Shown here: piece after piece, positions 13,683 through 22,546 of the stretch
How positions within the stretch are numbered: position 1 is the first letter of the stretch
How the letters are laid out: each line of letters begins with the position of its first letter
From: a virus
IMG/VR virus record: IMGVR_UViG_3300015371_000901
Location: 1-25,399 of that record
DNA: 25,399 nt
Strand: one strand, 5' to 3'
The notes under the pieces: generated by a model
Seen by the model: the letters and a program-made list of their open reading frames with translations, nothing else
What the model was told of the DNA's origin: nothing
The model's database searches: none
Translations under genes and position numbers: made by a program

Positions 13683-14501
13683 ATGAGGAAGAAGAACCGC
13701 GCACTGAGTGACCTGGGCCCGCAACTGCTTGGCAGGGTGCAGAGCAAGCCCGACGCACGTAACTGGAATCTCTCCGCCTTTCTGGGAGACGCCGCGAGCC
13801 TTCGTGATCAGGCCGTAGCCGAGCTGAAGCAGACCTCCGTGGGTTACACGTACTTCAAGTCACACTCCATGCCAGCGTCCAGCCACTGGGCGAAAGCTCT
13901 CGCGCTCCTCGCTCAGATCAACGGCCCCGCGCCGTCTCCGACGGGAGACAAGATCTGGGCTGATCAGGAGCCGATCCTGGACCAGGGGCAGACGCCACAC
14001 TGCGTTGGCTTTGACGGCGCTCAGTGGGGCAACACGCTTCCCGTTGACGATCACTACACCAACGAGGACGGCCATGCCATCTACTACGACTGCAAGGTTC
14101 TCGATGGGCAGCCGAAGGTGGAGAACGGAACGTCCGTTCACTCACTCGCTCGCGTCCTGAAGAATCGTGGCAGGCTGAGCGCATACGCCTGGGCTGGAGA
14201 TGTGACGACCATCTCGGACTGGCTGCGTACGAAGGGCCCGATCATGGCTGGCACCGACTGGCACAACAACATGTTCAACCCCGACTCCAACGGGATCATC
14301 AAGCTTGGCGGCGGGATCGCTGGAGGCCACGGTTACCTTCTGGCTGGGGTGGAGACGTTCGGCTCGGCGCTGTACTACCGGATCAGAAACTCCTGGTCAG
14401 CGAACTGGGGGATGAAGGGAGAGGCGCGGATTCTCGTCTCTGACTTCGCTACCCTGCTGAGCAGCAACGGTGAGGCTCTCGCCGCTCTAGAGCTTCCGTA
14501 A
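13683..14501 (+). CDS. Papain-like (C1) cysteine peptidase
   Basis: The 272-residue protein has the full papain set: oxyanion Gln101 and nucleophile Cys107 in DQGQTPHCVGF (100-110), His216 in GGHGYLLAGVE (214-224) and Asn236 in RNSWSANWGMKGEARI (235-250). There is no signal peptide, and an inhibitory pro-segment is not obvious, although residues 1-85 precede the catalytic domain. ATG 13683 is chosen because GGGAGG lies just upstream; the frame is open to 13656. It directly follows the lysozyme-like gene. Possible roles are virion protein processing, cleavage of host surface or cross-linked peptides, or anti-host action. The family call is firm. Confidence 0.88.
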   Translation: MRKKNRALSDLGPQLLGRVQSKPDARNWNLSAFLGDAASLRDQAVAELKQTSVGYTYFKSHSMPASSHWAKALALLAQINGPAPSPTGDKIWADQEPILDQGQTPHCVGFDGAQWGNTLPVDDHYTNEDGHAIYYDCKVLDGQPKVENGTSVHSLARVLKNRGRLSAYAWAGDVTTISDWLRTKGPIMAGTDWHNNMFNPDSNGIIKLGGGIAGGHGYLLAGVETFGSALYYRIRNSWSANWGMKGEARILVSDFATLLSSNGEALAALELP

Positions 14502-14508
14502 AGGCCCC

Positions 14509-14521
14509 TAGCCGAAGACAG
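14509..14521 (+). repeat. Start-associated 13-bp repeat, copy 3
   Basis: TAGCCGAAGACAG lies 19 bases before the ATG at 14528, after a TAA stop. It is identical to the copies at 6488 and 21473. Confidence 0.78.
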
Positions 14522-14527
14522 CGGGTG

Positions 14528-15376
14528 ATGGCCACCGTACTCCCGCTGCCAGTCAGCACACAGGAACGTCTCACCTACCCTCCGGGGACAATCGTGATCC
14601 CGTGTCACGATCTGGCGCGGTACCACCAGTTCACGCATGACATGCACCTGCTGGATGTTCCGGACGGGACCATCGCCAGCTACCAGCGCAGCCTCTCGAT
14701 AGTTCAGAACCTGAACGAGGCCGTTAAGGCCATGCTCCAGGAGCAGAAGCCGCCGGTTGACGAGGCAGGCAATCCCAAGCTCGATGAGTTCGGGGAACCG
14801 CTACCGGCTCCTCCTGACAGCCAGTGGGCCTGGTTCATCGCCGATGACCACTGCTTCTCGCGCACCGTGGTCGTTGACCTGCTCCGGCGGGACGTTGACA
14901 TCGTGGTCCCTCTGGTCTGCCGTCGTGGACCGCCGTATTCACTCGTGATCTTCGACGACGAGCGCGGAGAGGACGAGCACGGACGGACGATGTACCATCA
15001 GGTGCAGTATGATGAGCTTCCGGAGGACGGCGGACTGTTTGAGGTGCACGCGGCGGGTAGCGCCGGGATGATGGTCAAGCGCCACGTCTTCGAGGAGATC
15101 GGGTTCCCGTGGTTCGAGAACAGCGACGGGATCAGCACCAACGAGGACGTGGAGTTCTGCCGGAAGGCGAGAGAGGCAGGATTCAAGATCTGGTGTGACA
15201 CCGATGTACGTCTCGGGCACCTGGGAGCCGTTGCTGCCTGGCCCGCTAGGCGGGAAGGTGAGTGGGGGATCGTGTTCGACTTTCAGGGGGTCGGTCAGAA
15301 CCAGATCTGGATGCCGGGAGGAGTTCGAGCGTCCGACGAAGGCGTGGGCACGGCCACTGGGCAGGTTGACTGGTGA
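14528..15376 (+). CDS. Glycosyltransferase (GT-A fold), paralog B
   Basis: The 282-residue protein is a paralog of the one at 12513. It has WAWFIADDHCF (100-110), VDIVVPLVCRR (123-133), HAAGSAGMMVKRHV (174-187), NEDVEFCRKAREAGFKIWCD (205-224) and LGH (229-231). It carries an insert (about residues 73-98, Pro/Glu rich) and a longer C-terminus than paralog A. The ATG at 14528 follows the 13-bp repeat at 19 bases; a GTG sits just before it at 14525. There is no clear Shine-Dalgarno sequence. Duplication and divergence suggest two sugar-transfer steps or two acceptors (inference). Confidence 0.82.
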   Translation: MATVLPLPVSTQERLTYPPGTIVIPCHDLARYHQFTHDMHLLDVPDGTIASYQRSLSIVQNLNEAVKAMLQEQKPPVDEAGNPKLDEFGEPLPAPPDSQWAWFIADDHCFSRTVVVDLLRRDVDIVVPLVCRRGPPYSLVIFDDERGEDEHGRTMYHQVQYDELPEDGGLFEVHAAGSAGMMVKRHVFEEIGFPWFENSDGISTNEDVEFCRKAREAGFKIWCDTDVRLGHLGAVAAWPARREGEWGIVFDFQGVGQNQIWMPGGVRASDEGVGTATGQVDW

Positions 15377-15576
15377 TCGGGCCAGACCCCACCATCACCG
15401 GACACCCCAGCGTAGAGCTGGAGAGCGCCGTGCCCACCGCGCTCCCTGTGGTCATCACGGTCTGCGCCGAGTGCGGCGAGATGCGCTCCGTGCTCTGGCT
15501 GAACAAGGACCGCTGGTACTGCCGAAGCTGTCGCGCCAACGGCGCGGCTCCACCCAACATGTTCCCACTAGCGTGA
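15373..15576 (+). CDS. Small zinc-ribbon protein
   Basis: The 67-residue protein (GTG overlapping the previous stop, GTGA) carries one zinc ribbon: CAEC (31-34) and CRSC (50-53), separated by a basic aromatic segment (LWLNKDRWY). The N-terminal 28 residues are proline/acid rich. It could bind nucleic acid or a protein partner. No specific role can be assigned. Confidence 0.65.
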   Translation: MIGPDPTITGHPSVELESAVPTALPVVITVCAECGEMRSVLWLNKDRWYCRSCRANGAAPPNMFPLA

Positions 15577-15588
15577 GGAGGACGAGCA

Positions 15589-16017
15589 ATGCCTGAGATC
15601 TGGCCGGACGAGGGACTGGACCTCGCACTGGCATACTTCCCGAGGTCGGGTACGGCGCTCCCGGCCAACACCTGGATGGCGCTGTTCACGGCGTTCACCG
15701 CCAACACGGTCGGGACCAACACGGGCACCATGGGCGCCTACACCGAGCCAAGCGGCGGCAACTACGCTCGCCAGACGATCAGCTCGGCGTCGTGGGGTGC
15801 GCAGGCCGCGGCCACGTCGGGACGCAAGAGCGCGTGCTCGCAGATCACCTTCGGGACAGCGTCAGCTTCCTGGGGGACGGTCAACGGGTTCACGATCACA
15901 AACTCCCTCTCCGGCGGGAGCTGCTACTTCGCCGCCAACTTCGATGACACGACTGCGGTGCCGATTCAAAGTAACGACGTGATTAAGGTAACTCCTACGA
16001 TCCAGTACAATCAATGA
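15589..16017 (+). CDS. Virion surface/fibre-type protein
   Basis: The 142-residue beta-rich protein has a ribosome site (GAGGAGG). Its pattern, EGLDLALAYFPRSGT, then NTWMALFTAFTAN, GGNYARQTISSASWGA, TFGTASASWGTVNGFTITNS and a gel-like C-terminus, is the layout of small fibre/decoration proteins common in phage tail or capsid gene blocks. It is Ser/Thr/Ala/Gly rich with almost no charge. The family pattern is recognised with moderate confidence; attachment to head or tail is not shown. Confidence 0.55.
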   Translation: MPEIWPDEGLDLALAYFPRSGTALPANTWMALFTAFTANTVGTNTGTMGAYTEPSGGNYARQTISSASWGAQAAATSGRKSACSQITFGTASASWGTVNGFTITNSLSGGSCYFAANFDDTTAVPIQSNDVIKVTPTIQYNQ

Positions 16018-16032
16018 TCGGAGGCGTTGTAA

Positions 16033-16060
16033 TTCTCTCTTCCCTACCCGGAGGAGAGAA
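16033..16060 (+). promoter_or_regulatory. Hairpin hiding the HNH ribosome binding site
   Basis: TTCTCTCTTCC (16033-16043) and GGAGGAGAGAA (16050-16060) form an 11-bp stem with one G-U pair and a 6-base loop. The 3' arm is the Shine-Dalgarno sequence of the HNH gene, whose ATG is 3 bases further on. It should lower translation. Similar sequestration of homing-endonuclease start regions is known in T4. Confidence 0.7.
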
Positions 16061-16062
16061 CG

Positions 16063-16563
16063 ATGCAGTTCGACCAGTTCGTGGAAGTTCGGCCGGTTGG
16101 AAAATCCATCTCGCAGTGGGCCAAGGATGAGAATGGCAACTGGTGGTTCTATGGGCGCGGGATTAGCTACAGAGCGCGAATACCAGCAGAGGAAGCTCAG
16201 TGCCAGGAGTGCGGAGCGATGTTCATACGACGGACGCCTCGGCCCAGCGAATACGCGCAGGGCGCTCGCGGCTGGTACTGCTCACGTCAGTGCGCTAATC
16301 GCGCCTACAAACCGCTTCGACATCGTAAGGGCGCAGACCACCCGAACTGGAAAGAAAGGAACTATCGGCGCATCATGGCTGCACACATCGGGCGTGAGCT
16401 ACGGCCCGAGGAGACGGTCCACCATGTCAACGGCGATCGCGATGATAACCGGATCGAGAATCTGGAGCTATGGGCAAGTCGTCACCCTAAGGGCCAGCGG
16501 ATCGAGGATCTGGTCACATTCGCTCGGCAGATTCTCGCTGACTATGGAAAGCTGGTCCGATAG
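16063..16563 (+). CDS. HNH homing endonuclease
   Basis: The 166-residue protein has a treble-clef-like zinc pair, CQEC (47-50) and C73/C77 (CSRQC), followed by an HNH core: AAHIGRELRPEETVHHVNGD (106-125, His120/His121), DDNRIENLELWASRHPKGQR (127-146) and Asn133. This is the HNH_3-like free-standing homing endonuclease type. Such genes copy themselves into cognate genomes and are often inserted between structural genes, as here between two surface-protein genes. Translation appears to be restrained by the hairpin upstream. Confident call. Confidence 0.88.
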   Translation: MQFDQFVEVRPVGKSISQWAKDENGNWWFYGRGISYRARIPAEEAQCQECGAMFIRRTPRPSEYAQGARGWYCSRQCANRAYKPLRHRKGADHPNWKERNYRRIMAAHIGRELRPEETVHHVNGDRDDNRIENLELWASRHPKGQRIEDLVTFARQILADYGKLVR

Positions 16564-16597
16564 GCCGCACTGCACCTGCTTTGAAGGAGTAGTTTAG

Positions 16598-17791
<1,194 letters not shown>

Positions 17792-17794
17792 CTG

Positions 17795-19000
17795 ATGGCG
17801 GCTACCTGTCGCGTCATCGCTGGCCCGACTCCTGGCACCGATAACAGCGTTCACAAGCTGACGCTGACCGACAGCGTGGCGGCTGGAGAGACGATTGTGT
17901 TCCTCTCCGGGCTGTCTCTCTACGTCACCGAGGGGCTGGTTGGCTTCGCGGACGTGGATACCGGCCCGTACCTGAGCTTCGACTGTGAGTACAGCGCTAT
18001 CAGCAGCAATGGACGCGGAATCTCCTGCTTCTCGGCCTACTCTCCGAACGGGGTAGCGTCCGGGACGACGCTGCGCTTCAGCGTCAAGTACACGGCTGGT
18101 GCGTACTACCACGGGCAGTCTCCGTACGCAGTCGCTCTGGCTCTCAACTCCGGCGACGGTCGCTACATGGTGTTTGATACCTACGCTGCGGCGGACACCA
18201 ACCTGGATACCACCCCGCACACGCCCTCAATCACCAGCGCCGCGGACGCGATTATCCTCGGATTCTTCGCCGGGTACAACTCTGGTACTCCAGGGTGGTG
18301 GACTCCAGACGGGGGCGAGACCGAGTTTGCCGACGAGGCGGCAGGGACGGAGTCGGGCTACTGCATCGCTGGCAACTACCGGATCGTGACCAGCCCGTAC
18401 ACCGGAGCGTCCGGAGGCACCCTGGCTGGATCTACCGGGTTCGGGACGCTGATCGCGTCGTACAAGGCGACGTCGGCAGAGCCGAATCGAGGGCCGACCA
18501 TCCTGGCTGGCTCACGTGAGGTTGGCGTCACGGTATCCAACGACTTCTGGGAGGACGGGCACACCGGCGCATTTCCGTTCGTCTGCGCCACGACAGGCAC
18601 GTCCACGCAGATGGGCATGACCCCGATGCTGGAGAATGACACACCCAGCGCCATCACCGGAGTCAAGCTCGGGGTCTACACGCATGACTCAGGGAACAAC
18701 CGACCAGGCACGCTGATCGCGTCCGGTACGGTGTCACCTGACCCGGTCAAGGGCGGCAGGTTCATGGCTGACGTGGTCGCCTCCCTCAACTCAGGTACGA
18801 CCTACTGGCTGGCCTGCTCATCACATGGGCAGAGGTTCGACCTGGCCGGGGTAGCAAGTACCAACTTCGGCCGAGAGAGTCTCACGGAGATGCCCGGTAC
18901 CTGGTCTCAGACAGCGAATATGCAGGTCCAACCCGCCATCTGGATCGAGCAGCAGCCAACGGGGATCACCAAGGCCGGCACGGGGATCATCGGGCCGTAA
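17795..19000 (+). CDS. Virion surface/fibre protein ending in one repeat unit
   Basis: The 401-residue protein is Thr/Ser/Gly rich and beta-structured. Residues 1-230 (TLTDSVAAGETIVFLSGLSL, then AYYHGQSPYAVALALNSGDG and GGTLAGSTGFGTLIASYKAT) form one unit. The second (~245-390) has a jelly-roll/carbohydrate-binding look (ITGVKLGVYTHDSGNNRPGT and LNSGTTYWLAC). The C-terminal ITKAGTGIIGP matches the first half of the short repeats that fill the next protein, which starts immediately after this stop. It may be a tail fibre or head-surface protein. I recognise no exact family. Confidence 0.6.
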   Translation: MAATCRVIAGPTPGTDNSVHKLTLTDSVAAGETIVFLSGLSLYVTEGLVGFADVDTGPYLSFDCEYSAISSNGRGISCFSAYSPNGVASGTTLRFSVKYTAGAYYHGQSPYAVALALNSGDGRYMVFDTYAAADTNLDTTPHTPSITSAADAIILGFFAGYNSGTPGWWTPDGGETEFADEAAGTESGYCIAGNYRIVTSPYTGASGGTLAGSTGFGTLIASYKATSAEPNRGPTILAGSREVGVTVSNDFWEDGHTGAFPFVCATTGTSTQMGMTPMLENDTPSAITGVKLGVYTHDSGNNRPGTLIASGTVSPDPVKGGRFMADVVASLNSGTTYWLACSSHGQRFDLAGVASTNFGRESLTEMPGTWSQTANMQVQPAIWIEQQPTGITKAGTGIIGP

Positions 19001-21475
19001 GTGGCCGCTGCTGTCACCCACCTCGTCACCACCCCCGACACCGGCAACCTGACCAACGTCTCGGGCGGGTTTACCCCCATCGCTGGTGATCTGATTGTCG
19101 TCTTCGCCACCGTTGAGGGGAACACCGCCGATCGAACGCTGACCTCCTCAGTCGGGAGTGCGCTTACCTTTACCCAGGTGCGCAAGGAGCTGTTTCGCAC
19201 CAGCGCGGACTCCCTCTATGTCTTCGTGTCCAACCAGCTGGTCACCGATACCACGGCTAGCCAGACGGTAACCATCGGTGGTTCAGGCTCGGGCTCAAAC
19301 ATCACCGTGTTTCGAATAAGCGGCCTGGGTCCCGGGTATCCCGACGTGGTTCGCGCTCAGGGCGGGCAGTCAAACAAGGCTGCGGCGAATGCGCCCAACC
19401 CGGCTTTCCCGCAGGCTGCGCTGACAGCTAACTGCGTCATCGGTGGCATGGGCAACTCCACCAACCCGGCCGGGATGACACCGCCCGCTAGCTGGACGGA
19501 AACCGCAGCTGCAGACTCTGGCTATACCACTGGTCAGGTGACCGGGATTGAGAGCTGCTTCCGCAACAGCGGTGAGACCAATACAACGATCACCTGGGCA
19601 TCCAACTCAGCGTCTATCTCAGCGTCAATCATTCTGGAGCTATGGCTGGGAGTCACGTACACCAAAGCAGGCTCTGGCATCTCGGCCTACTCCGGTACGT
19701 CAGGAGTTGAGGCGGTCATCTTCACCGAGACTGGTTCCGGCATTCGTGTGGCGGCGGGTAGCGGTACGCATGATCTTCCACCGCAGACATACGTCAAAGC
19801 GGGCATGGCCGTTCTCGGGCTCAAGGCGTCCGGGAACACGTACTCTAAGACCGGGGTTGGAATCCAGGATCGCAGTGGCACTGCGTCAGATACCCTGCTG
19901 TGGACTGAGAGCGGTACCGGGACTCTGGTCAGAACCGGCGCTGCTGCTGACGCTCTCTCAACGGTGGAGACCGGCGCTGGGATTCAGCCCAGGGCAGGTG
20001 GCGGTGTCAGTTCCAGGGGAGCCACCTATCAGAAGCAGAACGCTGGGATCAGCGCGTTTATCGGCTCCGGTGTAGACGCCTCTGCATTCGCCGAGTCAGG
20101 CGCGGGGATCAGCTCAAGGGCTGGGACCTCTGGACCAGACGCCAACGTGTTCACGGAATCCGGGAGCGGCGTCAGCTCACGGGTGGGAACGTCCGGCGCA
20201 GAGGCGGTAACATTCTTCGAGAGCGGCTCCGGCGTCAGCTCCAGGACTGGCACATCCGGGCCTGACGCCAACGTCTTCACCGAGACAGGCTTTGGTATTC
20301 AGAGCAGGGTCGCTAGCGGTGGTGAGACCAAGTCCGGAGGGACGATCTATCAGCCTACTGGCTCGGGAGTGCAAGCCCTGGTCGGATCAGGCACGGACTC
20401 CACGGCATACTCTGAGAGCGGAGCTGGAGTCAGCTCACGTGCGGGAACCTCCGGGCCGGACTCAAACATCTTCAGCGAGAGTGGATCTGGAGTTCTGGAG
20501 GAGGTTGGATCGGGCGCCAGCCAGAAGACCAGTCCCAGCGGAACTACCTACCAGAAGCAGAACACCGGCGTTAGAGACGATATCGGGTCTGGTCTCGATG
20601 CGTTCCAGCCTACGGAGAGCGGCACCGGGACGCTCACGGGGATCGGGTCTGGTTCCAGCGCCAGGGCTGGAGTCCAGGCTAAGACCGGCGCGGGAATCTC
20701 CGATCGCGTGGCGTCTGCCACAGACGCCTTCTCATCGACGGAGAATGGGGCTGGCGTTCTGGATCGGGCTGGTTCGGGCGCCAGTTCCCGCGCCGGGCAG
20801 CAGGTAAAGACAGGATCAGGCGTCTCCGATCGAGTCGCAGCAGGGGCGGACTCGTTCCAGCCTTCGGAGAGCGCAGGAGCAGTCGTCTCCGCTGTCGGTA
20901 GCGGTGGAGACGCCTATTCACCTTCGGAGAGTGGGAGCGGGATCCTCGCAGGCTCCGGCAGCGGCGCGTCTTCTCGCGCGGGGGTTGGTTCAAAGTCAGG
21001 CACGGGGATCCGTCAGCTCTCGGCTGCCGCTACCGATGCCGTCACCTACACCAAGAGCGGGACCGGGGCCATCGACCGCGCTGGTGCGGGAGCCGACGCG
21101 GCCACCCACCCCGAATCCGGCCTTGGAGTCCTGGCGGCAGTCGGTAGCGGCGCAAAGGTTGCGCAGTTCGGTGCCACCTACGTCAAGAGCGGGAGCGGCG
21201 TGAGCACGTTCACCGTTCAGGGGGCCAAGGTTAGGTGGGCGCTGAAGACGGGTACAGGGATGCTCGATCGGGTCATCTCGGGGACTGACTCGATCATGTG
21301 GACAAAGACGGCGCCCGGCGTCCTGGTCATGAGCGCCGGAGGTGAACGCAAGTACGGCGTGGTGCCGGGCGACGTCACCGTGATCCCGTCGCAAGTCTCA
21401 ACCGTGGAGTCAAACGGAAGCGGCCAGATCGTCACGCTGGACGTTACCGATGATCAGATCATGACGGTCAGCTAG
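19001..21475 (+). CDS. Large repeat fibre protein (about 27 short repeats)
   Basis: The 824-residue protein starts at GTG 19001, one base after the previous TAA. Residues 1-215 are a beta-rich N-terminal domain (LTNVSGGFTPIAGDLIVVFA and similar). Residues ~220-785 are about 27 units of ~20-23 residues with the consensus (T/S/Y)-x-(E/K)-(S/T)-G-x-G-(I/V)-x-x-R-x-G-x-x-x-D-A. Units with K alternate with units with E in longer blocks (for example SESGAGVSSRAGTSGPD). A 40-residue C-terminus closes it. Cysteine is nearly absent and Gly/Ser/Ala dominate, suggesting a beta-solenoid or flexible rod. It is probably a virion fibre; the target is unknown. Confidence 0.65.
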   Translation: MAAAVTHLVTTPDTGNLTNVSGGFTPIAGDLIVVFATVEGNTADRTLTSSVGSALTFTQVRKELFRTSADSLYVFVSNQLVTDTTASQTVTIGGSGSGSNITVFRISGLGPGYPDVVRAQGGQSNKAAANAPNPAFPQAALTANCVIGGMGNSTNPAGMTPPASWTETAAADSGYTTGQVTGIESCFRNSGETNTTITWASNSASISASIILELWLGVTYTKAGSGISAYSGTSGVEAVIFTETGSGIRVAAGSGTHDLPPQTYVKAGMAVLGLKASGNTYSKTGVGIQDRSGTASDTLLWTESGTGTLVRTGAAADALSTVETGAGIQPRAGGGVSSRGATYQKQNAGISAFIGSGVDASAFAESGAGISSRAGTSGPDANVFTESGSGVSSRVGTSGAEAVTFFESGSGVSSRTGTSGPDANVFTETGFGIQSRVASGGETKSGGTIYQPTGSGVQALVGSGTDSTAYSESGAGVSSRAGTSGPDSNIFSESGSGVLEEVGSGASQKTSPSGTTYQKQNTGVRDDIGSGLDAFQPTESGTGTLTGIGSGSSARAGVQAKTGAGISDRVASATDAFSSTENGAGVLDRAGSGASSRAGQQVKTGSGVSDRVAAGADSFQPSESAGAVVSAVGSGGDAYSPSESGSGILAGSGSGASSRAGVGSKSGTGIRQLSAAATDAVTYTKSGTGAIDRAGAGADAATHPESGLGVLAAVGSGAKVAQFGATYVKSGSGVSTFTVQGAKVRWALKTGTGMLDRVISGTDSIMWTKTAPGVLVMSAGGERKYGVVPGDVTVIPSQVSTVESNGSGQIVTLDVTDDQIMTVS
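19658..21355 (+). repeat. Protein-coding tandem repeat array
   Basis: About 27 imperfect units of 57-70 bases encode the repeats of the fibre protein. DNA identity between units is modest except for the block at about 20090-20290, where three adjacent units are close copies, indicating recent duplication. Confidence 0.7.
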
Positions 21476-21485
21476 CCGAAGACAG
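21473..21485 (+). repeat. Start-associated 13-bp repeat, copy 4
   Basis: TAGCCGAAGACAG supplies the TAG stop of the fibre gene and lies 19 bases before a TTG start with no Shine-Dalgarno sequence. It is identical to the copies at 6488 and 14509. Confidence 0.78.
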
Positions 21486-21491
21486 ACCGCG

Positions 21492-22466
21492 TTGGCCACC
21501 CGGACAAAGATCGAGCATCTGGACGTAGGGGATCGCTGGACTCCCACCGCCGTGTGGAAGGTGCGGAACGTCCTCACTGACCCGAGTCAGATCGTGGTCA
21601 AGCAGCTTGACCCAACGGGTACCGTGACCACCGTCACCACCTCCAGCAGCCCCTCGACCCTGACTAGCGCCAGCCAGCCCCTAGCGCGTATTGACACCGG
21701 GAGCTTCCAGCTGATCCCTGGCATTCAGCTCACGGGCGCTGGCTACTGGAAGGCGAGGTTCGAGGGGACGGGCGCAGCTGAGGCTGCCGAGGACTTCACG
21801 TGCGTAGCCGACCCGAGCGAGTTCGTGACCGGAGGCGCCGGGCTGAGCTCCCGCGCTCTCGTCACGCTCTCGGAGGCGCACGACTGGCTGAATGAGCAGA
21901 CCAACTTCACCGGCGAGGACCTGGAGATTGCTCGGGCGATCAACGACATGTCGGACTCGTTCCACTACGAGAGTGGGAGGGAGTTCAAGGTCAACGGGAC
22001 CAACCCCCAGGCAAGGTCATTCTTCGTCGACCAGCGCACCCCATTGGTCAAGATCGATGACGCCTCGACCGTCTCCGCCGTGAAGCTCATCTCCCAGACT
22101 GACTGGTCCACCGTGCTCTACACGTACAGCTCATCGGAGTACGTGCTTGAGCCCGAGTCCAAGAATGCGTCCGCCCCGTACACGGGGATCAGGTTCAGGC
22201 CCAGCACGCTGAGCCCGTGGCCTGGGCAGAGGGTCGAGGTCACCGGGTCATACGGCTGGCCATCCATCCCTGGGCGTGTCCGCCAGGCCGTGCTGGAAGC
22301 CGTCGCTGATCTTCTGGACCGAGATGTGGAGCACTACCGGCAGGATGAGTCCGCGACCAACACGGGAGACACGACAGCCGTCCCGTCTCGCTTCTACCAG
22401 TTCCTCCCCCTGCCTCCCCGAGCGCTGTCCGTCGCCCGCAGCTACCAGGGGGTCAGCGTCGGATGA
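21492..22466 (+). CDS. Head-tail connector with extra N-terminal domain
   Basis: The 324-residue protein starts at TTG 21492. Residues 1-110 form a beta-rich domain (LDVGDRWTPTAVWKVRNVLT to YWKARFEGTGAAEAAEDFTC) of a kind seen in phage surface proteins. Residues ~121-320 look like a head-tail adaptor of the gp6/gp15 type (RALVTLSEAHDWLNEQTN, VEVTGSYGWPSIPGRVRQA, PLPPRALSVARSY). Adaptors are normally 100-200 residues, so this looks like a fusion. In its family the adaptor docks onto the portal after packaging. The stop overlaps the next ATG. Confidence 0.75.
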   Translation: MATRTKIEHLDVGDRWTPTAVWKVRNVLTDPSQIVVKQLDPTGTVTTVTTSSSPSTLTSASQPLARIDTGSFQLIPGIQLTGAGYWKARFEGTGAAEAAEDFTCVADPSEFVTGGAGLSSRALVTLSEAHDWLNEQTNFTGEDLEIARAINDMSDSFHYESGREFKVNGTNPQARSFFVDQRTPLVKIDDASTVSAVKLISQTDWSTVLYTYSSSEYVLEPESKNASAPYTGIRFRPSTLSPWPGQRVEVTGSYGWPSIPGRVRQAVLEAVADLLDRDVEHYRQDESATNTGDTTAVPSRFYQFLPLPPRALSVARSYQGVSVG

Positions 22467-22546
22467 AGTTCACGTTCGCAGACGTGTGCCTGGCCGTGAT
22501 CGCTGCATGCCTCATCATCGCGCTGTTCACGCATCGAGGCTTCTGA
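22463..22546 (+). CDS. Tiny single-helix membrane peptide (27 aa)
   Basis: ATG 22463 overlaps the connector stop (ATGA); its TGA is followed at once by the GTG of the next gene. It reads MKFTFADVCLAVIAACLIIA then LFTHRGF: one transmembrane helix with a short basic tail. It shares architecture and placement style with the peptides at 10740 and 11290. Function unknown. Confidence 0.55.
   Translation: MKFTFADVCLAVIAACLIIALFTHRGF

Noticed and set aside
15195-15596. 133-codon frame across the end of glycosyltransferase paralog B
   Set aside because: It is Arg/Pro/Gly-rich shadow sequence; the GTG at 15373 gives a zinc-ribbon protein instead.
16097-16597. 166-codon frame overlapping the HNH gene
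   Set aside because: The HNH frame has clear catalytic motifs; this one is a shadow without a recognisable domain.
19658-21355. Repeat array considered as CRISPR
   Set aside because: Units are in-frame protein repeats with diverged DNA and no constant repeat/unique spacer pattern.
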